A DNA stretch of 64,000 bases from positions 36,948 through 100,947 of the forward strand of contig JACZJB010000136.1 in NCBI GenBank assembly GCA_014860805.1, given 5' to 3'. Origin of the DNA: Anaerolineales bacterium. Its GTDB lineage: Bacteria > Chloroflexota > Anaerolineae > Anaerolineales > Villigracilaceae. Shown here one piece after another: positions 37,713 to 45,914 of the stretch. The notes beneath the pieces are model-generated. The model saw only the letters and a list, made by a program, of their open reading frames with translations. It ran no database searches and was not told the DNA's origin. How positions within the stretch are numbered: the first letter of the stretch is position 1; every line of letters begins with the position of its first letter. The translations under genes and the position numbers were made by a program.

Positions 37713-38939
37713 ATGAAAATCATTCTTAATATTCTGGTCACCATTCTTGTAATTCTATTTTGCTTGACGGTGGTTTTATTGCCATTGACAACCTCTGTCC
37801 CCGCATGGGTCTGGATAGTACTTGCTCTTGCTGATATCGTGCTGGTCATTGCTCTGTTTCGAATTACTCCTGTTGGACGCGGCATCACTATTTCGCTTTC
37901 TGGCATGATCCTTGTTTCGATCCTCGCAATCATCACTTCACAGATCTTTGCCGCTACACCTCCCATCACGGATGGTAATGGCGAACCGCTCCCCAATTCC
38001 ATCGCCACACTCGAAAAGGTGACTCTGAATGAAAGCGAGCAGTGGATCACCATCCGTGGGCAGGATGTAGACAAGCCGATTCTGTTGAATCTCGGCATGG
38101 GCGGTCCCGGCGGAGGTGGATTCGCCACTCGGTCCCTTTTTGAGTCGTTGGAAAAAGATTTCGTAGTGGTAAGTTGGGATGAACCCGGTACGGGCAAATC
38201 CTATAACGCGGTCCCTTTCTCTGAATTGAACAAACAACGTTTTGTCGAAGATGCCCATGCGCTGACATTGTATCTGCGCGAACGATTCCATCAGGAAAAG
38301 ATCTATGTCTATGGCGTTTCGTGGACAAGCATTCTGGGCGTTTGGCTGGTTCAGGAATACCCGGAGCTATATTATGCCTACATCGGCAACGGGCAGATGG
38401 TCAACATCATCCGGGATGATGTCATGGGCTATGAGTTGGCGCTCAGCTACTCGGTCGAAAGAGGCGATGCGAAAATGGTGGAAACCCTCCAGCGTAATGG
38501 TCCGCCTCCTTATACGGGCGAAAATATGTTGGATAAGTATGTCACCTATTTGGATGTGCTGAACGATTATATGCACTCTCCTCACTATACAGTCATCGTT
38601 CCAATCGTCCCTTTTATTGCACCGGAGTATGGGCTGGTGGACAAGATCAACCACACACGTGGACTGATCCGATCTTTTGAAGTGGTGTATCCGCAATTGC
38701 AGGATGTTGACTTCACGACACAAGCCGCAAAGCTGGATGTGCCCGTCTACATTTTTGCGGGGCGTAATGATGTGAATGCGATGTCTTCGTTGGTGGAAGA
38801 GTATTTCAACATTCTTGAAGCGCCGCACAAGGAATTGATCTGGTTGAACGGCGGACATGGACTGGATGGAAGTAATCTCGGGCAGTTCGTGGACGTGATG
38901 GTCAATCAGGTGCTTGCAGAGACCTATCCAAACAAATGA
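37713..38939 (+). CDS. Membrane-anchored alpha/beta hydrolase (S33-like)
   Basis: A 408-residue protein with about three N-terminal transmembrane segments (1-75) followed by an alpha/beta-hydrolase domain. The oxyanion-loop motif reads GMGGPGGGGF (about 128-137), the nucleophile elbow is VYGVSWTS (about 200-207), and the likely catalytic His lies in NGGHGLDGSN near the C-terminus. The acid is probably in FAGRNDVNAM. This layout resembles proline iminopeptidase-like (S33) hydrolases. The substrate is unknown. Topology places the hydrolase domain after the third membrane segment, probably outside the cell. Confidence 0.85.
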   Translation: MKIILNILVTILVILFCLTVVLLPLTTSVPAWVWIVLALADIVLVIALFRITPVGRGITISLSGMILVSILAIITSQIFAATPPITDGNGEPLPNSIATLEKVTLNESEQWITIRGQDVDKPILLNLGMGGPGGGGFATRSLFESLEKDFVVVSWDEPGTGKSYNAVPFSELNKQRFVEDAHALTLYLRERFHQEKIYVYGVSWTSILGVWLVQEYPELYYAYIGNGQMVNIIRDDVMGYELALSYSVERGDAKMVETLQRNGPPPYTGENMLDKYVTYLDVLNDYMHSPHYTVIVPIVPFIAPEYGLVDKINHTRGLIRSFEVVYPQLQDVDFTTQAAKLDVPVYIFAGRNDVNAMSSLVEEYFNILEAPHKELIWLNGGHGLDGSNLGQFVDVMVNQVLAETYPNK

Positions 38940-39014
38940 ATTACAAGGAGAAAAACCTTTCGGTAAAAAGCCGGTGTACACAAGGCATCTTGCAGAGGAC
39001 GATGATTGATTGAC

Positions 39015-39070
39015 CTGTCCATTTGGATAGTGAAAACTCCCCTCCTGGCGGGGGAGTTTTTATTTCACCA
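39015..39070 (+). repeat. Two-hairpin repeat, copy 2
   Basis: The small hairpin is CTGTCC-attt-GGATAG (one G-U pair). It is followed by AAAACTCCCC...GGGGGAGTTTT with a T-run. It lies about 75 bp after the hydrolase stop and before the next plus-strand gene, so it can serve as a terminator. Confidence 0.8.
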
Positions 39071-39103
39071 AAATTATCATGCTGGAAGAAAGGAAACTAA
39101 ACA

Positions 39104-39496
39104 ATGAAAACAATCGCACAACCAGCAGTCATTACCCCAACCATCATCGGACTTGCCTTGTTATTCGCCGCAGTGACATTCATCGGCGTGACAAGTAAAA
39201 AGGTCCCCCTGCTCTCCAACATCCGCGTGGACATCGTCCTGCTCGTCATCATTGGCATGACCATCTGCTCGCAGGGCGGCATCGGACGCGTCGCTGCAAC
39301 GGGACAGTGGACACATACGCTCTCGATCATTGGCTACCTCCTTGGCGGACTCATCCTACTCATCGCGCTGGCGGTCTTCGTCGGCTGGAAACTTCCGTTC
39401 ATTGCGAACGACCAGCAAGCTTTATTCGCCATCGCAATTCTCGCAAGTCTCAAAGTAGTGAATGCGGTGACACACTATCTACTGGCACGCGGCTGA
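39104..39496 (+). CDS. Hypothetical four-helix membrane protein
   Basis: A 130-residue protein with about four transmembrane segments (11-31, 43-60, 72-92, 105-125). GAAAGGAAAC lies before the ATG. No family was recognised. It stands alone between repeat copies 2 and 3, like a single-gene unit. Confidence 0.65.
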   Translation: MKTIAQPAVITPTIIGLALLFAAVTFIGVTSKKVPLLSNIRVDIVLLVIIGMTICSQGGIGRVAATGQWTHTLSIIGYLLGGLILLIALAVFVGWKLPFIANDQQALFAIAILASLKVVNAVTHYLLARG

Positions 39497-39502
39497 TTGA
39501 TT

Positions 39503-39573
39503 GTCTGTCCACTTGCCCACTATCCATCTGGACAGTCCCAAACTCCCCCAGTGACGGGGGAGTTTTTTATTCC
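39503..39573 (+). repeat. Two-hairpin repeat, copy 3
   Basis: It has a partly duplicated first half (CTGTCCACTTG then CTATCCATCTGGACAG), followed by AAACTCCCCCAGTGACGGGGGAGTTT and a run of Ts. It starts seven bases after the previous stop codon. Confidence 0.8.
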
Positions 39574-39609
39574 ATTTGGCTATGATCGATCATGAAAGGA
39601 AATGTTCCC

Positions 39610-40524
39610 ATGAAAAAGTTTTTCTTATTTCTCTCACTCTTCATCATCGTCACTTTAGCGTGTGACGTGTTGGTGAATATCGCACCCACCAACACGGTTC
39701 CCACTATAACTGAAACTCCTGTTTTGATTGAGCCTCCCACAACCACACCTGAAGTTTTCATTTCGTTGACACAGGCGATCCCCGCGACAGCTATTGTCCT
39801 GCCATCCCCTGAGACAAAGACATCCGTCACTTTTGGACGCTTAAGCCTCGATATTCCATTGAGCGTTGCAAGTGGCGCCAGCGGACAGGAATATCCACGC
39901 AACGACTCGGAAGATTCCGCCTACTGGGACAAGACCCCAGGTCATTTGCTAGTCTCGTTGAATGACTACTACATCCTGCAAGGAAAATTCCACCAGCCTC
40001 AAATTTATGTTTACCCGGCATTAGATTATGCAACACTGTTTCCTGGTGCATTTGAAAGCATGCATCGCTTGCGAAATGTTATGAGCGCTGTCGTGCCGAT
40101 GACTCTCGATCAACTCCCTGCGGTTCCATTCTTCAATGCCGCGCAGGTCTTTGCCTCGAACATCCAAGCGATCTCCTTCCAGAATGGGAGCGGCATCCGC
40201 TTCCTGACAGAGTATGCCCAATATGCTGCGCCCGTGAACAACCATGAACTGATCTATCACTTTCAGGGTTTTACCGATGACGGTGAGTATTACATCGTTG
40301 CCATCCTCCCGGTCACTGTCCCTGTGTTGGCAGAAACCAGTGACGCTGGCGCGCCTCTTCCTCCGGGAGGGATTCCCTATCCGTTTATGGCTGACCCCAA
40401 TGCCGATATGCAAGCCTACTACGCTTCAATCACTGACCTTTTGAATGCTACCTCGCCCGAAGCATTCACTCCCTCGATCAGCCAATTGGACGCGTTGATC
40501 CAGTCCATGTGGATTGCTCCGTAA
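39610..40524 (+). CDS. Secreted lipoprotein of unknown function
   Basis: A 304-residue protein with signal peptide MKKFFLFLSLFIIVTLACD and lipobox TLAC. A Thr/Pro-rich stretch (about 25-65) follows as a likely surface linker, then a globular domain of about 230 residues with no recognised family. The ATG at 39610 was preferred over one 18 bases upstream because it places the lysines directly before the signal-peptide core and has AAAGGAAA ahead of it. It stands alone between repeat copies 3 and 4. Confidence 0.7.
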   Translation: MKKFFLFLSLFIIVTLACDVLVNIAPTNTVPTITETPVLIEPPTTTPEVFISLTQAIPATAIVLPSPETKTSVTFGRLSLDIPLSVASGASGQEYPRNDSEDSAYWDKTPGHLLVSLNDYYILQGKFHQPQIYVYPALDYATLFPGAFESMHRLRNVMSAVVPMTLDQLPAVPFFNAAQVFASNIQAISFQNGSGIRFLTEYAQYAAPVNNHELIYHFQGFTDDGEYYIVAILPVTVPVLAETSDAGAPLPPGGIPYPFMADPNADMQAYYASITDLLNATSPEAFTPSISQLDALIQSMWIAP

Positions 40525-40525
40525 A

Positions 40526-40582
40526 CCACCTATCCATTCGGATAGCTCCAAACTCCCCCCGCGGCGGGGGAGTTTTTCCTTC
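40526..40582 (+). repeat. Two-hairpin repeat, copy 4
   Basis: The small hairpin is a perfect CTATCC-attc-GGATAG. It is followed by AAACTCCCCCCGCGGCGGGGGAGTTT and Ts. It starts just after the lipoprotein stop codon. Confidence 0.85.
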
Positions 40583-40628
40583 CCTTTCGATATCATGCAT
40601 TTGAAAATATAAATCGTAGGAGTCACAC

Positions 40629-41453
40629 ATGAATCTCAAAACCTGGGCATCCCGTCATCCAATTCTCACTTACCTCATTCTGACGATGATCTGGTCGTTT
40701 GGCATCTGGTCGTTTTTGTTCCTGTACATTAAGCCCGGTGGATTGTTGAAATCGCCTCCGCCAATTTCATTCCTGTTTGTTGTGCTGGGCGGGTTTGGAC
40801 CTTCGCTTGGCGGTCTGCTCACTACATGGCTAATCTACGGACGCGAGGGACTGCAAGCCCTGTGGGACAGGATCCGCATCGGACGTGTGGGAGGCTGGTG
40901 GCTTGCTCTTTTGGTTATCCCTGCGGTGACAGCGTTGACTCCGCTCTTTCGCTGGCTGACAGGCTACCCCGTTGATATTGAAGCGATGGTGAACCTGCTT
41001 GGTCCCGGCATTGCCTTGGGACTCGTCGCTGGGTTGATGGAAGAATTCGGCTGGCGCGGTTTTCTTCTCCCGCATCTACTTAAACGTCACTCCCCATTTG
41101 TTGCCACTCTGCTGTTGGGTCTGATCTGGGGTGGTTTGTGGCACGGCTATGCAGATTACTTTGGGCTGGGCGGCAGAGGCTGGGTCTCCCTGGCGTTGAT
41201 TACCTTGCTTGGTCCTGTCCTATTGACCGCATGGTCATTTATCATCACTTGGGTGTATGAACGAACACAGGGCAGTTTGCTGATTGCCTATCTCATGCAC
41301 GCCAGCCTTTCGTCCAGCGCGTTGATCTTCGGGCAAACGTATACAACCACCGCTGAAGAAATTACGTGGACGGCGATCAGCACCGGGCTTGCCATCTTCG
41401 CGGCGGTTTTCATCTGGCTATTCGCCCGCCGCCGTGGCTCACAGACATCTTAA
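40629..41453 (+). CDS. CPBP-family intramembrane metalloprotease
   Basis: A 274-residue membrane protein of the CAAX-protease/bacteriocin-processing (Abi) family. The zinc-site motifs are MEEFGWRGFLLPHLL (EExxxR, about 137-151) and LIWGGLWHGYADY (about 165-177, catalytic His). About seven transmembrane segments are present. GTAGGAG precedes the ATG. The target is unknown. Such proteases process prenylated or membrane-inserted peptides, or act in immunity to bacteriocins. Confidence 0.88.
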   Translation: MNLKTWASRHPILTYLILTMIWSFGIWSFLFLYIKPGGLLKSPPPISFLFVVLGGFGPSLGGLLTTWLIYGREGLQALWDRIRIGRVGGWWLALLVIPAVTALTPLFRWLTGYPVDIEAMVNLLGPGIALGLVAGLMEEFGWRGFLLPHLLKRHSPFVATLLLGLIWGGLWHGYADYFGLGGRGWVSLALITLLGPVLLTAWSFIITWVYERTQGSLLIAYLMHASLSSSALIFGQTYTTTAEEITWTAISTGLAIFAAVFIWLFARRRGSQTS

Positions 41454-41621
41454 GAACTTCAGTGCTTTGCGAAAACAAAAGTCCGGGCTTTCGAATAAGT
41501 CAAAGGACAACAAGATGACATCATTCAATCCACTTTCCATTTTCACGGACTCGTGCCGAGTCACACGCGTGCAAATTTCGCAACGTGTGGGCGGAGAAGT
41601 TCAACTGAACGAAATAAGTCC

Positions 41622-42353
41622 ATGCAAAGCAAATTGATCCTTTTCGAAGGCATTGCTCGATTAAGCGATTCAGAATATCAAGACTTGCTTGCACGTCATT
41701 CAGAGTTGACTGAAATCGTTCAAGAACATGCATCCATTCGCGGCGACGACTATTTATTGAAGTATCGAAAACTTCAAAATTTATATCTGGAAAAGATGAA
41801 GCAATCTCTGATCGATGAGCTGTCCCGTTTCGATGTCTATGATGGCTTGCCAATGGATGAATACTGCCGCCTCGCACTTGACCGTTGGCAGGATTTTTGC
41901 GAATCGGCGAAAGACTCAGGTGAAGTCACCTTGATGGAGTGTTGCTATCTGCAAAACCCGCTTACGGTCATGCTTGCCCGTCACGATGCTGACCAACAAA
42001 TCGCACGTCAACATATCGAAAAACTGACCGCTGTTATCTACGAATTGAATCCGCTGGTGATCTATCTACAGCCGCGTGACGTGACTGCGGCACTGCAACA
42101 CGTCCGCTCAGAGAGACCAAAAGAGTGGGTGGAATTCGTCACCTGGTATCTGACTGGGCAGGAGTATGGCAAGGCTCATCACTTGAGTGGATATGAAGGC
42201 GTCATTCAGTTCTATGAAATGCGTCAAAAGTTGGAGACAGAAGTTCTTCATGGTTTGCCAATTCAGCAACTGGTGGTCAAACATTCAGGGGGCGACTGGG
42301 AAAGATGTGCTCTGGAGATTGTCAACTTTATCAAGCCGTTCTTTTTGTGTTGA
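41622..42353 (+). CDS. Kinase-like protein apparently lacking its P-loop
   Basis: A 243-residue soluble protein. The start MQSKLILFEGI and segments such as LMECCYLQNPLTVML, LNPLVIYLQPRDV, RPKEWVEFVTWYL and GDWERC resemble, from memory, a family of thymidylate-kinase-like P-loop NTPases whose N-terminus reads KLILIEG followed by GxGKST. Here the sequence jumps from FEGI to ARLSDSEYQDLL with no GxxGxGKS in any nearby frame. This suggests an internal in-frame deletion of the nucleotide-binding part. The product is then probably inactive as a kinase, so it may be a pseudogene. The ATG at 41622 was chosen because it matches the family start. Confidence 0.5.
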   Translation: MQSKLILFEGIARLSDSEYQDLLARHSELTEIVQEHASIRGDDYLLKYRKLQNLYLEKMKQSLIDELSRFDVYDGLPMDEYCRLALDRWQDFCESAKDSGEVTLMECCYLQNPLTVMLARHDADQQIARQHIEKLTAVIYELNPLVIYLQPRDVTAALQHVRSERPKEWVEFVTWYLTGQEYGKAHHLSGYEGVIQFYEMRQKLETEVLHGLPIQQLVVKHSGGDWERCALEIVNFIKPFFLC

Positions 42354-42357
42354 GGAA

Positions 42358-42413
42358 ACTATCCATTTGGACAGTGACAAACTCCCCCAGCGGCGGGGGA
42401 GTTTTGGTTTCAG
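42358..42413 (+). repeat. Two-hairpin repeat, copy 5
   Basis: The small hairpin is CTATCC-attt-GGACAG (one A-C mismatch). It is followed by AAACTCCCCCAGCGGCGGGGGAGTTT. It begins within five bases of the preceding stop codon. The T-run is short (TTTT then GG). Confidence 0.85.
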
Positions 42414-42450
42414 TCACAGTAAGATGAAGACAATAAAAAAGGAGAAAAAC

Positions 42451-43350
42451 ATGTCCATCAAATCCATTCTCAAAATCATTCTTCAGGGGCTTGGCGCAAT
42501 GCTGGCGTTTGTGTTTAGTCTGGTCGTCGCCAATATGCTTTCTCCGCTTTCATCAGAGATCATGGCGGCAGGCGCTTCTGCCACAGGCTTTCTTTCTGCT
42601 GGGATGGCGTTTCTTTTCAATGCCGCTGTCAATGCTGTGATCCTTGTCTGGGCAGCGCGTTGTTCCAGTTTACGCGGGCTGAGAATGGCCGGGCAGTTAT
42701 TCGTTCTGTCATTTGGCGCACAGGTTTTCATGACCCAGATCGAGACAGGTTATTTCCTATCCGCCTTCCCTCTTCTGAACGGTAATTTCCAACTATATAA
42801 TCTGATCTGGCGCGGCTTCCTTACATCCCTTTTCTTTTCGGCGCTCGTGACATGGATATGCGCGGGTTTTTCAAAGGACGCCCGACCTCAAGAAATGTTT
42901 TCAGTGACTGCAAACAATGCAGTCAAGCAAGGTTCCTGGCTGCCTGTTGTGTATATTTCTCTCTACATGCTGTTCGGCTACTTTGTGGCTTGGCAAGTGA
43001 AAGAATTGCGGCTGTTCTATGGTGGACCCGTTGAATTGAACGGCTTTTTTGAGCAATGGGGGATTACGGCGATGGCAAAACCTGAATTCCCAGTCTTTCA
43101 ATATTTCCGCGGGATTCTCTGGATGTTGTGCCTGGTTCCGTTGTTCATGGGATTCTCTGGCAAACGCCTTGAGCTGATTGCACTCTCCACTCTCGCGCTT
43201 GCCCTTTTGCCGACCGCCCAACTGGCATTTGCCAATCCTCTTATGCCCGCCGCTGTCAGCCTGGGTCATTTTTGGGAAGTTTCCATCTCGACAGGAATTT
43301 TCGGGGCGCTATGTGCCTGGTTTGTTCCCGTCGAAATCAACCCCACCTAA
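42451..43350 (+). CDS. Hypothetical polytopic membrane protein
   Basis: A 299-residue protein with about eight hydrophobic segments. The reading frame is open further upstream, but the ATG at 42451 has AAAGGAGA at ideal distance and yields a clean membrane-protein start (MSIKSILKIILQGLGAMLAFVFSLVVANM). No conserved family motif was recognised. It stands alone between repeat copies 5 and 6. Confidence 0.65.
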   Translation: MSIKSILKIILQGLGAMLAFVFSLVVANMLSPLSSEIMAAGASATGFLSAGMAFLFNAAVNAVILVWAARCSSLRGLRMAGQLFVLSFGAQVFMTQIETGYFLSAFPLLNGNFQLYNLIWRGFLTSLFFSALVTWICAGFSKDARPQEMFSVTANNAVKQGSWLPVVYISLYMLFGYFVAWQVKELRLFYGGPVELNGFFEQWGITAMAKPEFPVFQYFRGILWMLCLVPLFMGFSGKRLELIALSTLALALLPTAQLAFANPLMPAAVSLGHFWEVSISTGIFGALCAWFVPVEINPT

Positions 43351-43351
43351 C

Positions 43352-43404
43352 CCCTGTCCACTCGGACAGTCCCAAACTCCCCCAGCGGCGGGGGAGTTTT
43401 TGAT
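43352..43404 (+). repeat. Two-hairpin repeat, copy 6
   Basis: The small hairpin is a perfect CTGTCC-actc-GGACAG, where G-C replaces the A-U of copy 4. It is followed by AAACTCCCCCAGCGGCGGGGGAGTTT and Ts. It starts right after the stop codon at 43350. Confidence 0.85.
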
Positions 43405-43452
43405 TGAGCAGACATATTATTGAATTGGAAGGAATTCAAAAGGAGAATCGAA

Positions 43453-43626
43453 ATGGACAAAAAATTTGGCTACTATGTTTTTGGAGGGGCTTTGATTGGA
43501 GCCTTCTTCGGATTGATATGGTCAGCGGGTAACAATTTACTGGCAGGGCTGGGTGTCGGCGCGCTCATAGGTGCTTTTATCGGATGGTTCGCCGCCGCGG
43601 CAATGCTTCAGCAAAACAAAAAATAA
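43453..43626 (+). CDS. Small glycine-rich two-helix membrane protein
   Basis: A 57-residue protein with two glycine-rich transmembrane segments (about 5-25 and 30-50) and a lysine tail, resembling small glycine-zipper-type membrane proteins. AAAGGAGAA precedes the ATG at 43453. A longer reading from 43420 lacks such a site. It ends 11 bases before the glycosyltransferase gene, suggesting co-transcription. Confidence 0.6.
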   Translation: MDKKFGYYVFGGALIGAFFGLIWSAGNNLLAGLGVGALIGAFIGWFAAAAMLQQNKK

Positions 43627-43637
43627 CGAGAGCACAC

Positions 43638-45146
43638 ATGACCAAAGAACAAAAGACCAACAATCTTATTCTGTTCATCATGGCGCTGGGCGCGGTCATC
43701 TTCCACATCGCCCTGAATGGACAGTATGGTTTTCATCGCGACGAACTTGATTTCATCATGAACGCTCGCCAACTCGATTGGGGCTACGTCTCGTATCCGC
43801 CGATCACGCCGTTCTTCGCGCGCATCGGACTCGAAATATTCGGCGAATCCCTGCGCGGACTTCGTGTTCTGCCTGCCATCGCACAGGGCATCGTCATGAT
43901 CCTTGCCGCATGGATGACGCGTGATATGGGCGGCAAACGCAATGCGCAAATTCTTACTGCATTCGCCGTGTTCATTGTGCCGATTTCGATGTTTGGTGGC
44001 ACCGTCATCATGTACTTCGCCTTCGATTATCTGTGGTGGGTCGTGGTTGCGTTCTTCATGGTGCGCCTGCTTGCCACCGACGACCCGCGTTACTGGCTTG
44101 GCATCGGCGCGGGCATCGGTCTCGGCATGATGACCAAATACACGATGGCATTTTTTGTCGCGGGTTTGGTTATTGCAGTGCTTGTCACGCCTGTGCGAAA
44201 ATATCTGCGCTCGAAGTGGTTATATCTCGGCGCGGCGTTGGCGCTGCTGATCTTCCTCCCCAATCTCATCTGGCAGATGCAGCATGACTTCATTGCCTTT
44301 GATTATCTCTCCTCCATTCACGCGCGGGATGTGGATTGGGGACGGGCGGACGAATTCCTGCCCGAACAACTTTACCTTACGACCAATCCTCTTTCCCTGC
44401 CCTTGTGGACGGTCGGACTCAGCCTGTGCCTGTTCTCTGCTTCGATGAAGCGTTTCCGCACTTTGGGCTGGATGTTCCTCGTCACGTCCGTATTGTTCTT
44501 TATCAACAAGGGGCGCGGCTATTACACGGGACCATCTTATGTGATGCTGCTGGCGGCGGGATGTGTCTGGTTCGAAGGATTGTTCGAGAGGCTTGGTGGA
44601 AAAAAGCGTCAGCTTGGATACGGCGTGTTGTGGACGACGCAGGTGATCGGGAGTCTGATCGGAGTCATCCTGATGAAACCAATCGCGCCGATCAATACTC
44701 CGCTGTGGGATTTCTCCATCGGCATCACAGACGATTTGTTTACTGAAATGGTCGGTTGGCAGGATATGACCGCGCAGGTCGCGGAGATATATCAATCCAT
44801 CCCTGACAATGAAAAAGCGCGCACTGTGATTTTGGCTGGCAATTATGGTGAGATCGGCGCATTGGATTTGTATGGGGATGAATATGGCTTGCCGCGCATC
44901 ATTAGCGGTGGAAATAGCTACTGGTATCGCGGCTATGGCGACCCCGAACCTGAGACTGTGATCGTGGTTGGTTTTGAAAGAGGATATGCGGAGCAATTCT
45001 TCAAGTCGTGCCAGTTTAGCGGCACGGTAAAAAATTCTTATAACGTGAAGAACGAAGAGACAACCTTCCATACTGGTTTATACGTCTGCCGTGAACCGCG
45101 CCGTCCGTGGGGCGAGATGTGGCAGGAAATGCAGTGGTATCAATGA
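43638..45146 (+). CDS. GT39-family (ArnT/PMT-like) glycosyltransferase
   Basis: A 502-residue polytopic membrane enzyme with about 11 transmembrane segments, expected to transfer a sugar from a polyprenyl-phosphate donor on the outer face of the membrane. The first external loop holds GFHRDELDFIMNARQLDWGYVSYPPITPFFARIG. Its acidic DEL/D residues match the catalytic loop of ArnT/PMT-type enzymes, and RGLRVLPAIAQG follows. The C-terminal 150 residues form a soluble domain with YGEIGALDLYG. The ATG at 43638 follows the small membrane protein by 11 bases. The last codon overlaps the TMEM175 gene start (ATGA). Confidence 0.85.
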   Translation: MTKEQKTNNLILFIMALGAVIFHIALNGQYGFHRDELDFIMNARQLDWGYVSYPPITPFFARIGLEIFGESLRGLRVLPAIAQGIVMILAAWMTRDMGGKRNAQILTAFAVFIVPISMFGGTVIMYFAFDYLWWVVVAFFMVRLLATDDPRYWLGIGAGIGLGMMTKYTMAFFVAGLVIAVLVTPVRKYLRSKWLYLGAALALLIFLPNLIWQMQHDFIAFDYLSSIHARDVDWGRADEFLPEQLYLTTNPLSLPLWTVGLSLCLFSASMKRFRTLGWMFLVTSVLFFINKGRGYYTGPSYVMLLAAGCVWFEGLFERLGGKKRQLGYGVLWTTQVIGSLIGVILMKPIAPINTPLWDFSIGITDDLFTEMVGWQDMTAQVAEIYQSIPDNEKARTVILAGNYGEIGALDLYGDEYGLPRIISGGNSYWYRGYGDPEPETVIVVGFERGYAEQFFKSCQFSGTVKNSYNVKNEETTFHTGLYVCREPRRPWGEMWQEMQWYQ

Positions 45147-45778
45147 AGCAAACGAAAAGCAAGCTTATTAGCGAGTTGACCAACTACGTCAACCTTGAAC
45201 GATTGACCTTTCTCGTGGATGGTGTGTTTGCCATCACGATAACTTTGCTCGTGTTGGAACTTCGCCTCCCTGAATCAAATAACGCCAACCTCGCGGAAAA
45301 CCTGCTCGCCATGCTGCCGCGTCTCTATATTTACTTCATCGCTTTTTATTCCATCGCCAATCACTGGGTCGTTCATCAACGCATGTTCCGCCATATCACC
45401 AATGTGGATACGACCATGCTTTGGCTCACGATTCTGGGATTACTCTTCATCACGTTGATCCCTGCCGCTACAGCCATTATCGGTCGTTTCCCTGGTGAGA
45501 AACTGGCTGTCGCCTGTTTTTCAGCCAATAGTTTCTTTCAGGCATTGAGTAACTGGGGCTTCTGGGCTTACGTTGTAAAGAAACACAAACTATACGCTGC
45601 GCAATCTGATCCGCGTTTACTGGCGATCACTTCACAAGTCTGGCTTATTATCAGCGCAGGGTGGTTCCTATCGATCTTTCTCGGTTATGTAAATGTGTAT
45701 GTCGCCTATGCTTCATGGATCCTTCTGCCAAATCTGGTTGGCATATGGGGTAGCCGAAGACGAAGGCAATTAATTTGA
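45143..45778 (+). CDS. TMEM175/DUF1211-family potassium-channel-like protein
   Basis: A 211-residue membrane protein of the bacterial TMEM175 family, lysosomal K+ channel relatives. The family motif FxxGxFxxxxTLLxxEL appears as FLVDGVFAITITLLVLELRLPE (about 21-42). It is followed by five more transmembrane segments with NHWVVHQRMFRHI. The ATG at 45143 overlaps the stop of the glycosyltransferase gene by four bases, so the two are coupled. A terminator lies at 45819-45851. Confidence 0.85.
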   Translation: MKQTKSKLISELTNYVNLERLTFLVDGVFAITITLLVLELRLPESNNANLAENLLAMLPRLYIYFIAFYSIANHWVVHQRMFRHITNVDTTMLWLTILGLLFITLIPAATAIIGRFPGEKLAVACFSANSFFQALSNWGFWAYVVKKHKLYAAQSDPRLLAITSQVWLIISAGWFLSIFLGYVNVYVAYASWILLPNLVGIWGSRRRRQLI

Positions 45779-45818
45779 ATTTAAAAATGTTGAGGAAGGT
45801 TTTGGGGTGTTGTAAATA

Positions 45819-45851
45819 AAACAGGAGTGGACTCAGTGTTCGCTCCTGTTT
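45819..45851 (+). terminator. Terminator after the TMEM175 gene
   Basis: An 11-bp stem (AAACAGGAGTG with CGCTCCTGTTT, one G-U pair) and an 11-base loop are followed by GTT. It is 40 bp after the stop codon. It ends the plus-strand run before two minus-strand CPBP genes. Confidence 0.7.
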
Positions 45852-45884
45852 GTTAAGCAGAATCAGTTGTCGGTTAAGAAAGAA

Positions 45885-45913
45885 GCGTTGTCCTGAGCTT
45901 GTCGAAGGGCAGG
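45885..45913. repeat. Short TGTCCTGAGCTTGTCGAAGG intergenic repeat fragment
   Basis: The words cctgagcttgtcgaagggc resemble a dispersed palindromic repeat common between genes of many bacteria (memory-based). It lies just after the stop codon of the minus-strand CPBP gene. Only one copy is seen in the window. Confidence 0.35.
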
Positions 45914-45914
45914 G

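Noticed and set aside
37329-43404. The array of genes separated by inverted repeats as an integron cassette array
   Set aside because: The repeats lack the RYYYAAC and GTTRRRY core sites of attC, have strong GC terminator stems with T-runs, and no integron integrase was seen.
44220-45071. A 283-codon minus-strand frame opposite the GT39 gene
   Set aside because: The plus strand encodes a clear GT39 enzyme. The opposite frame is compositionally odd and has no recognised motif.
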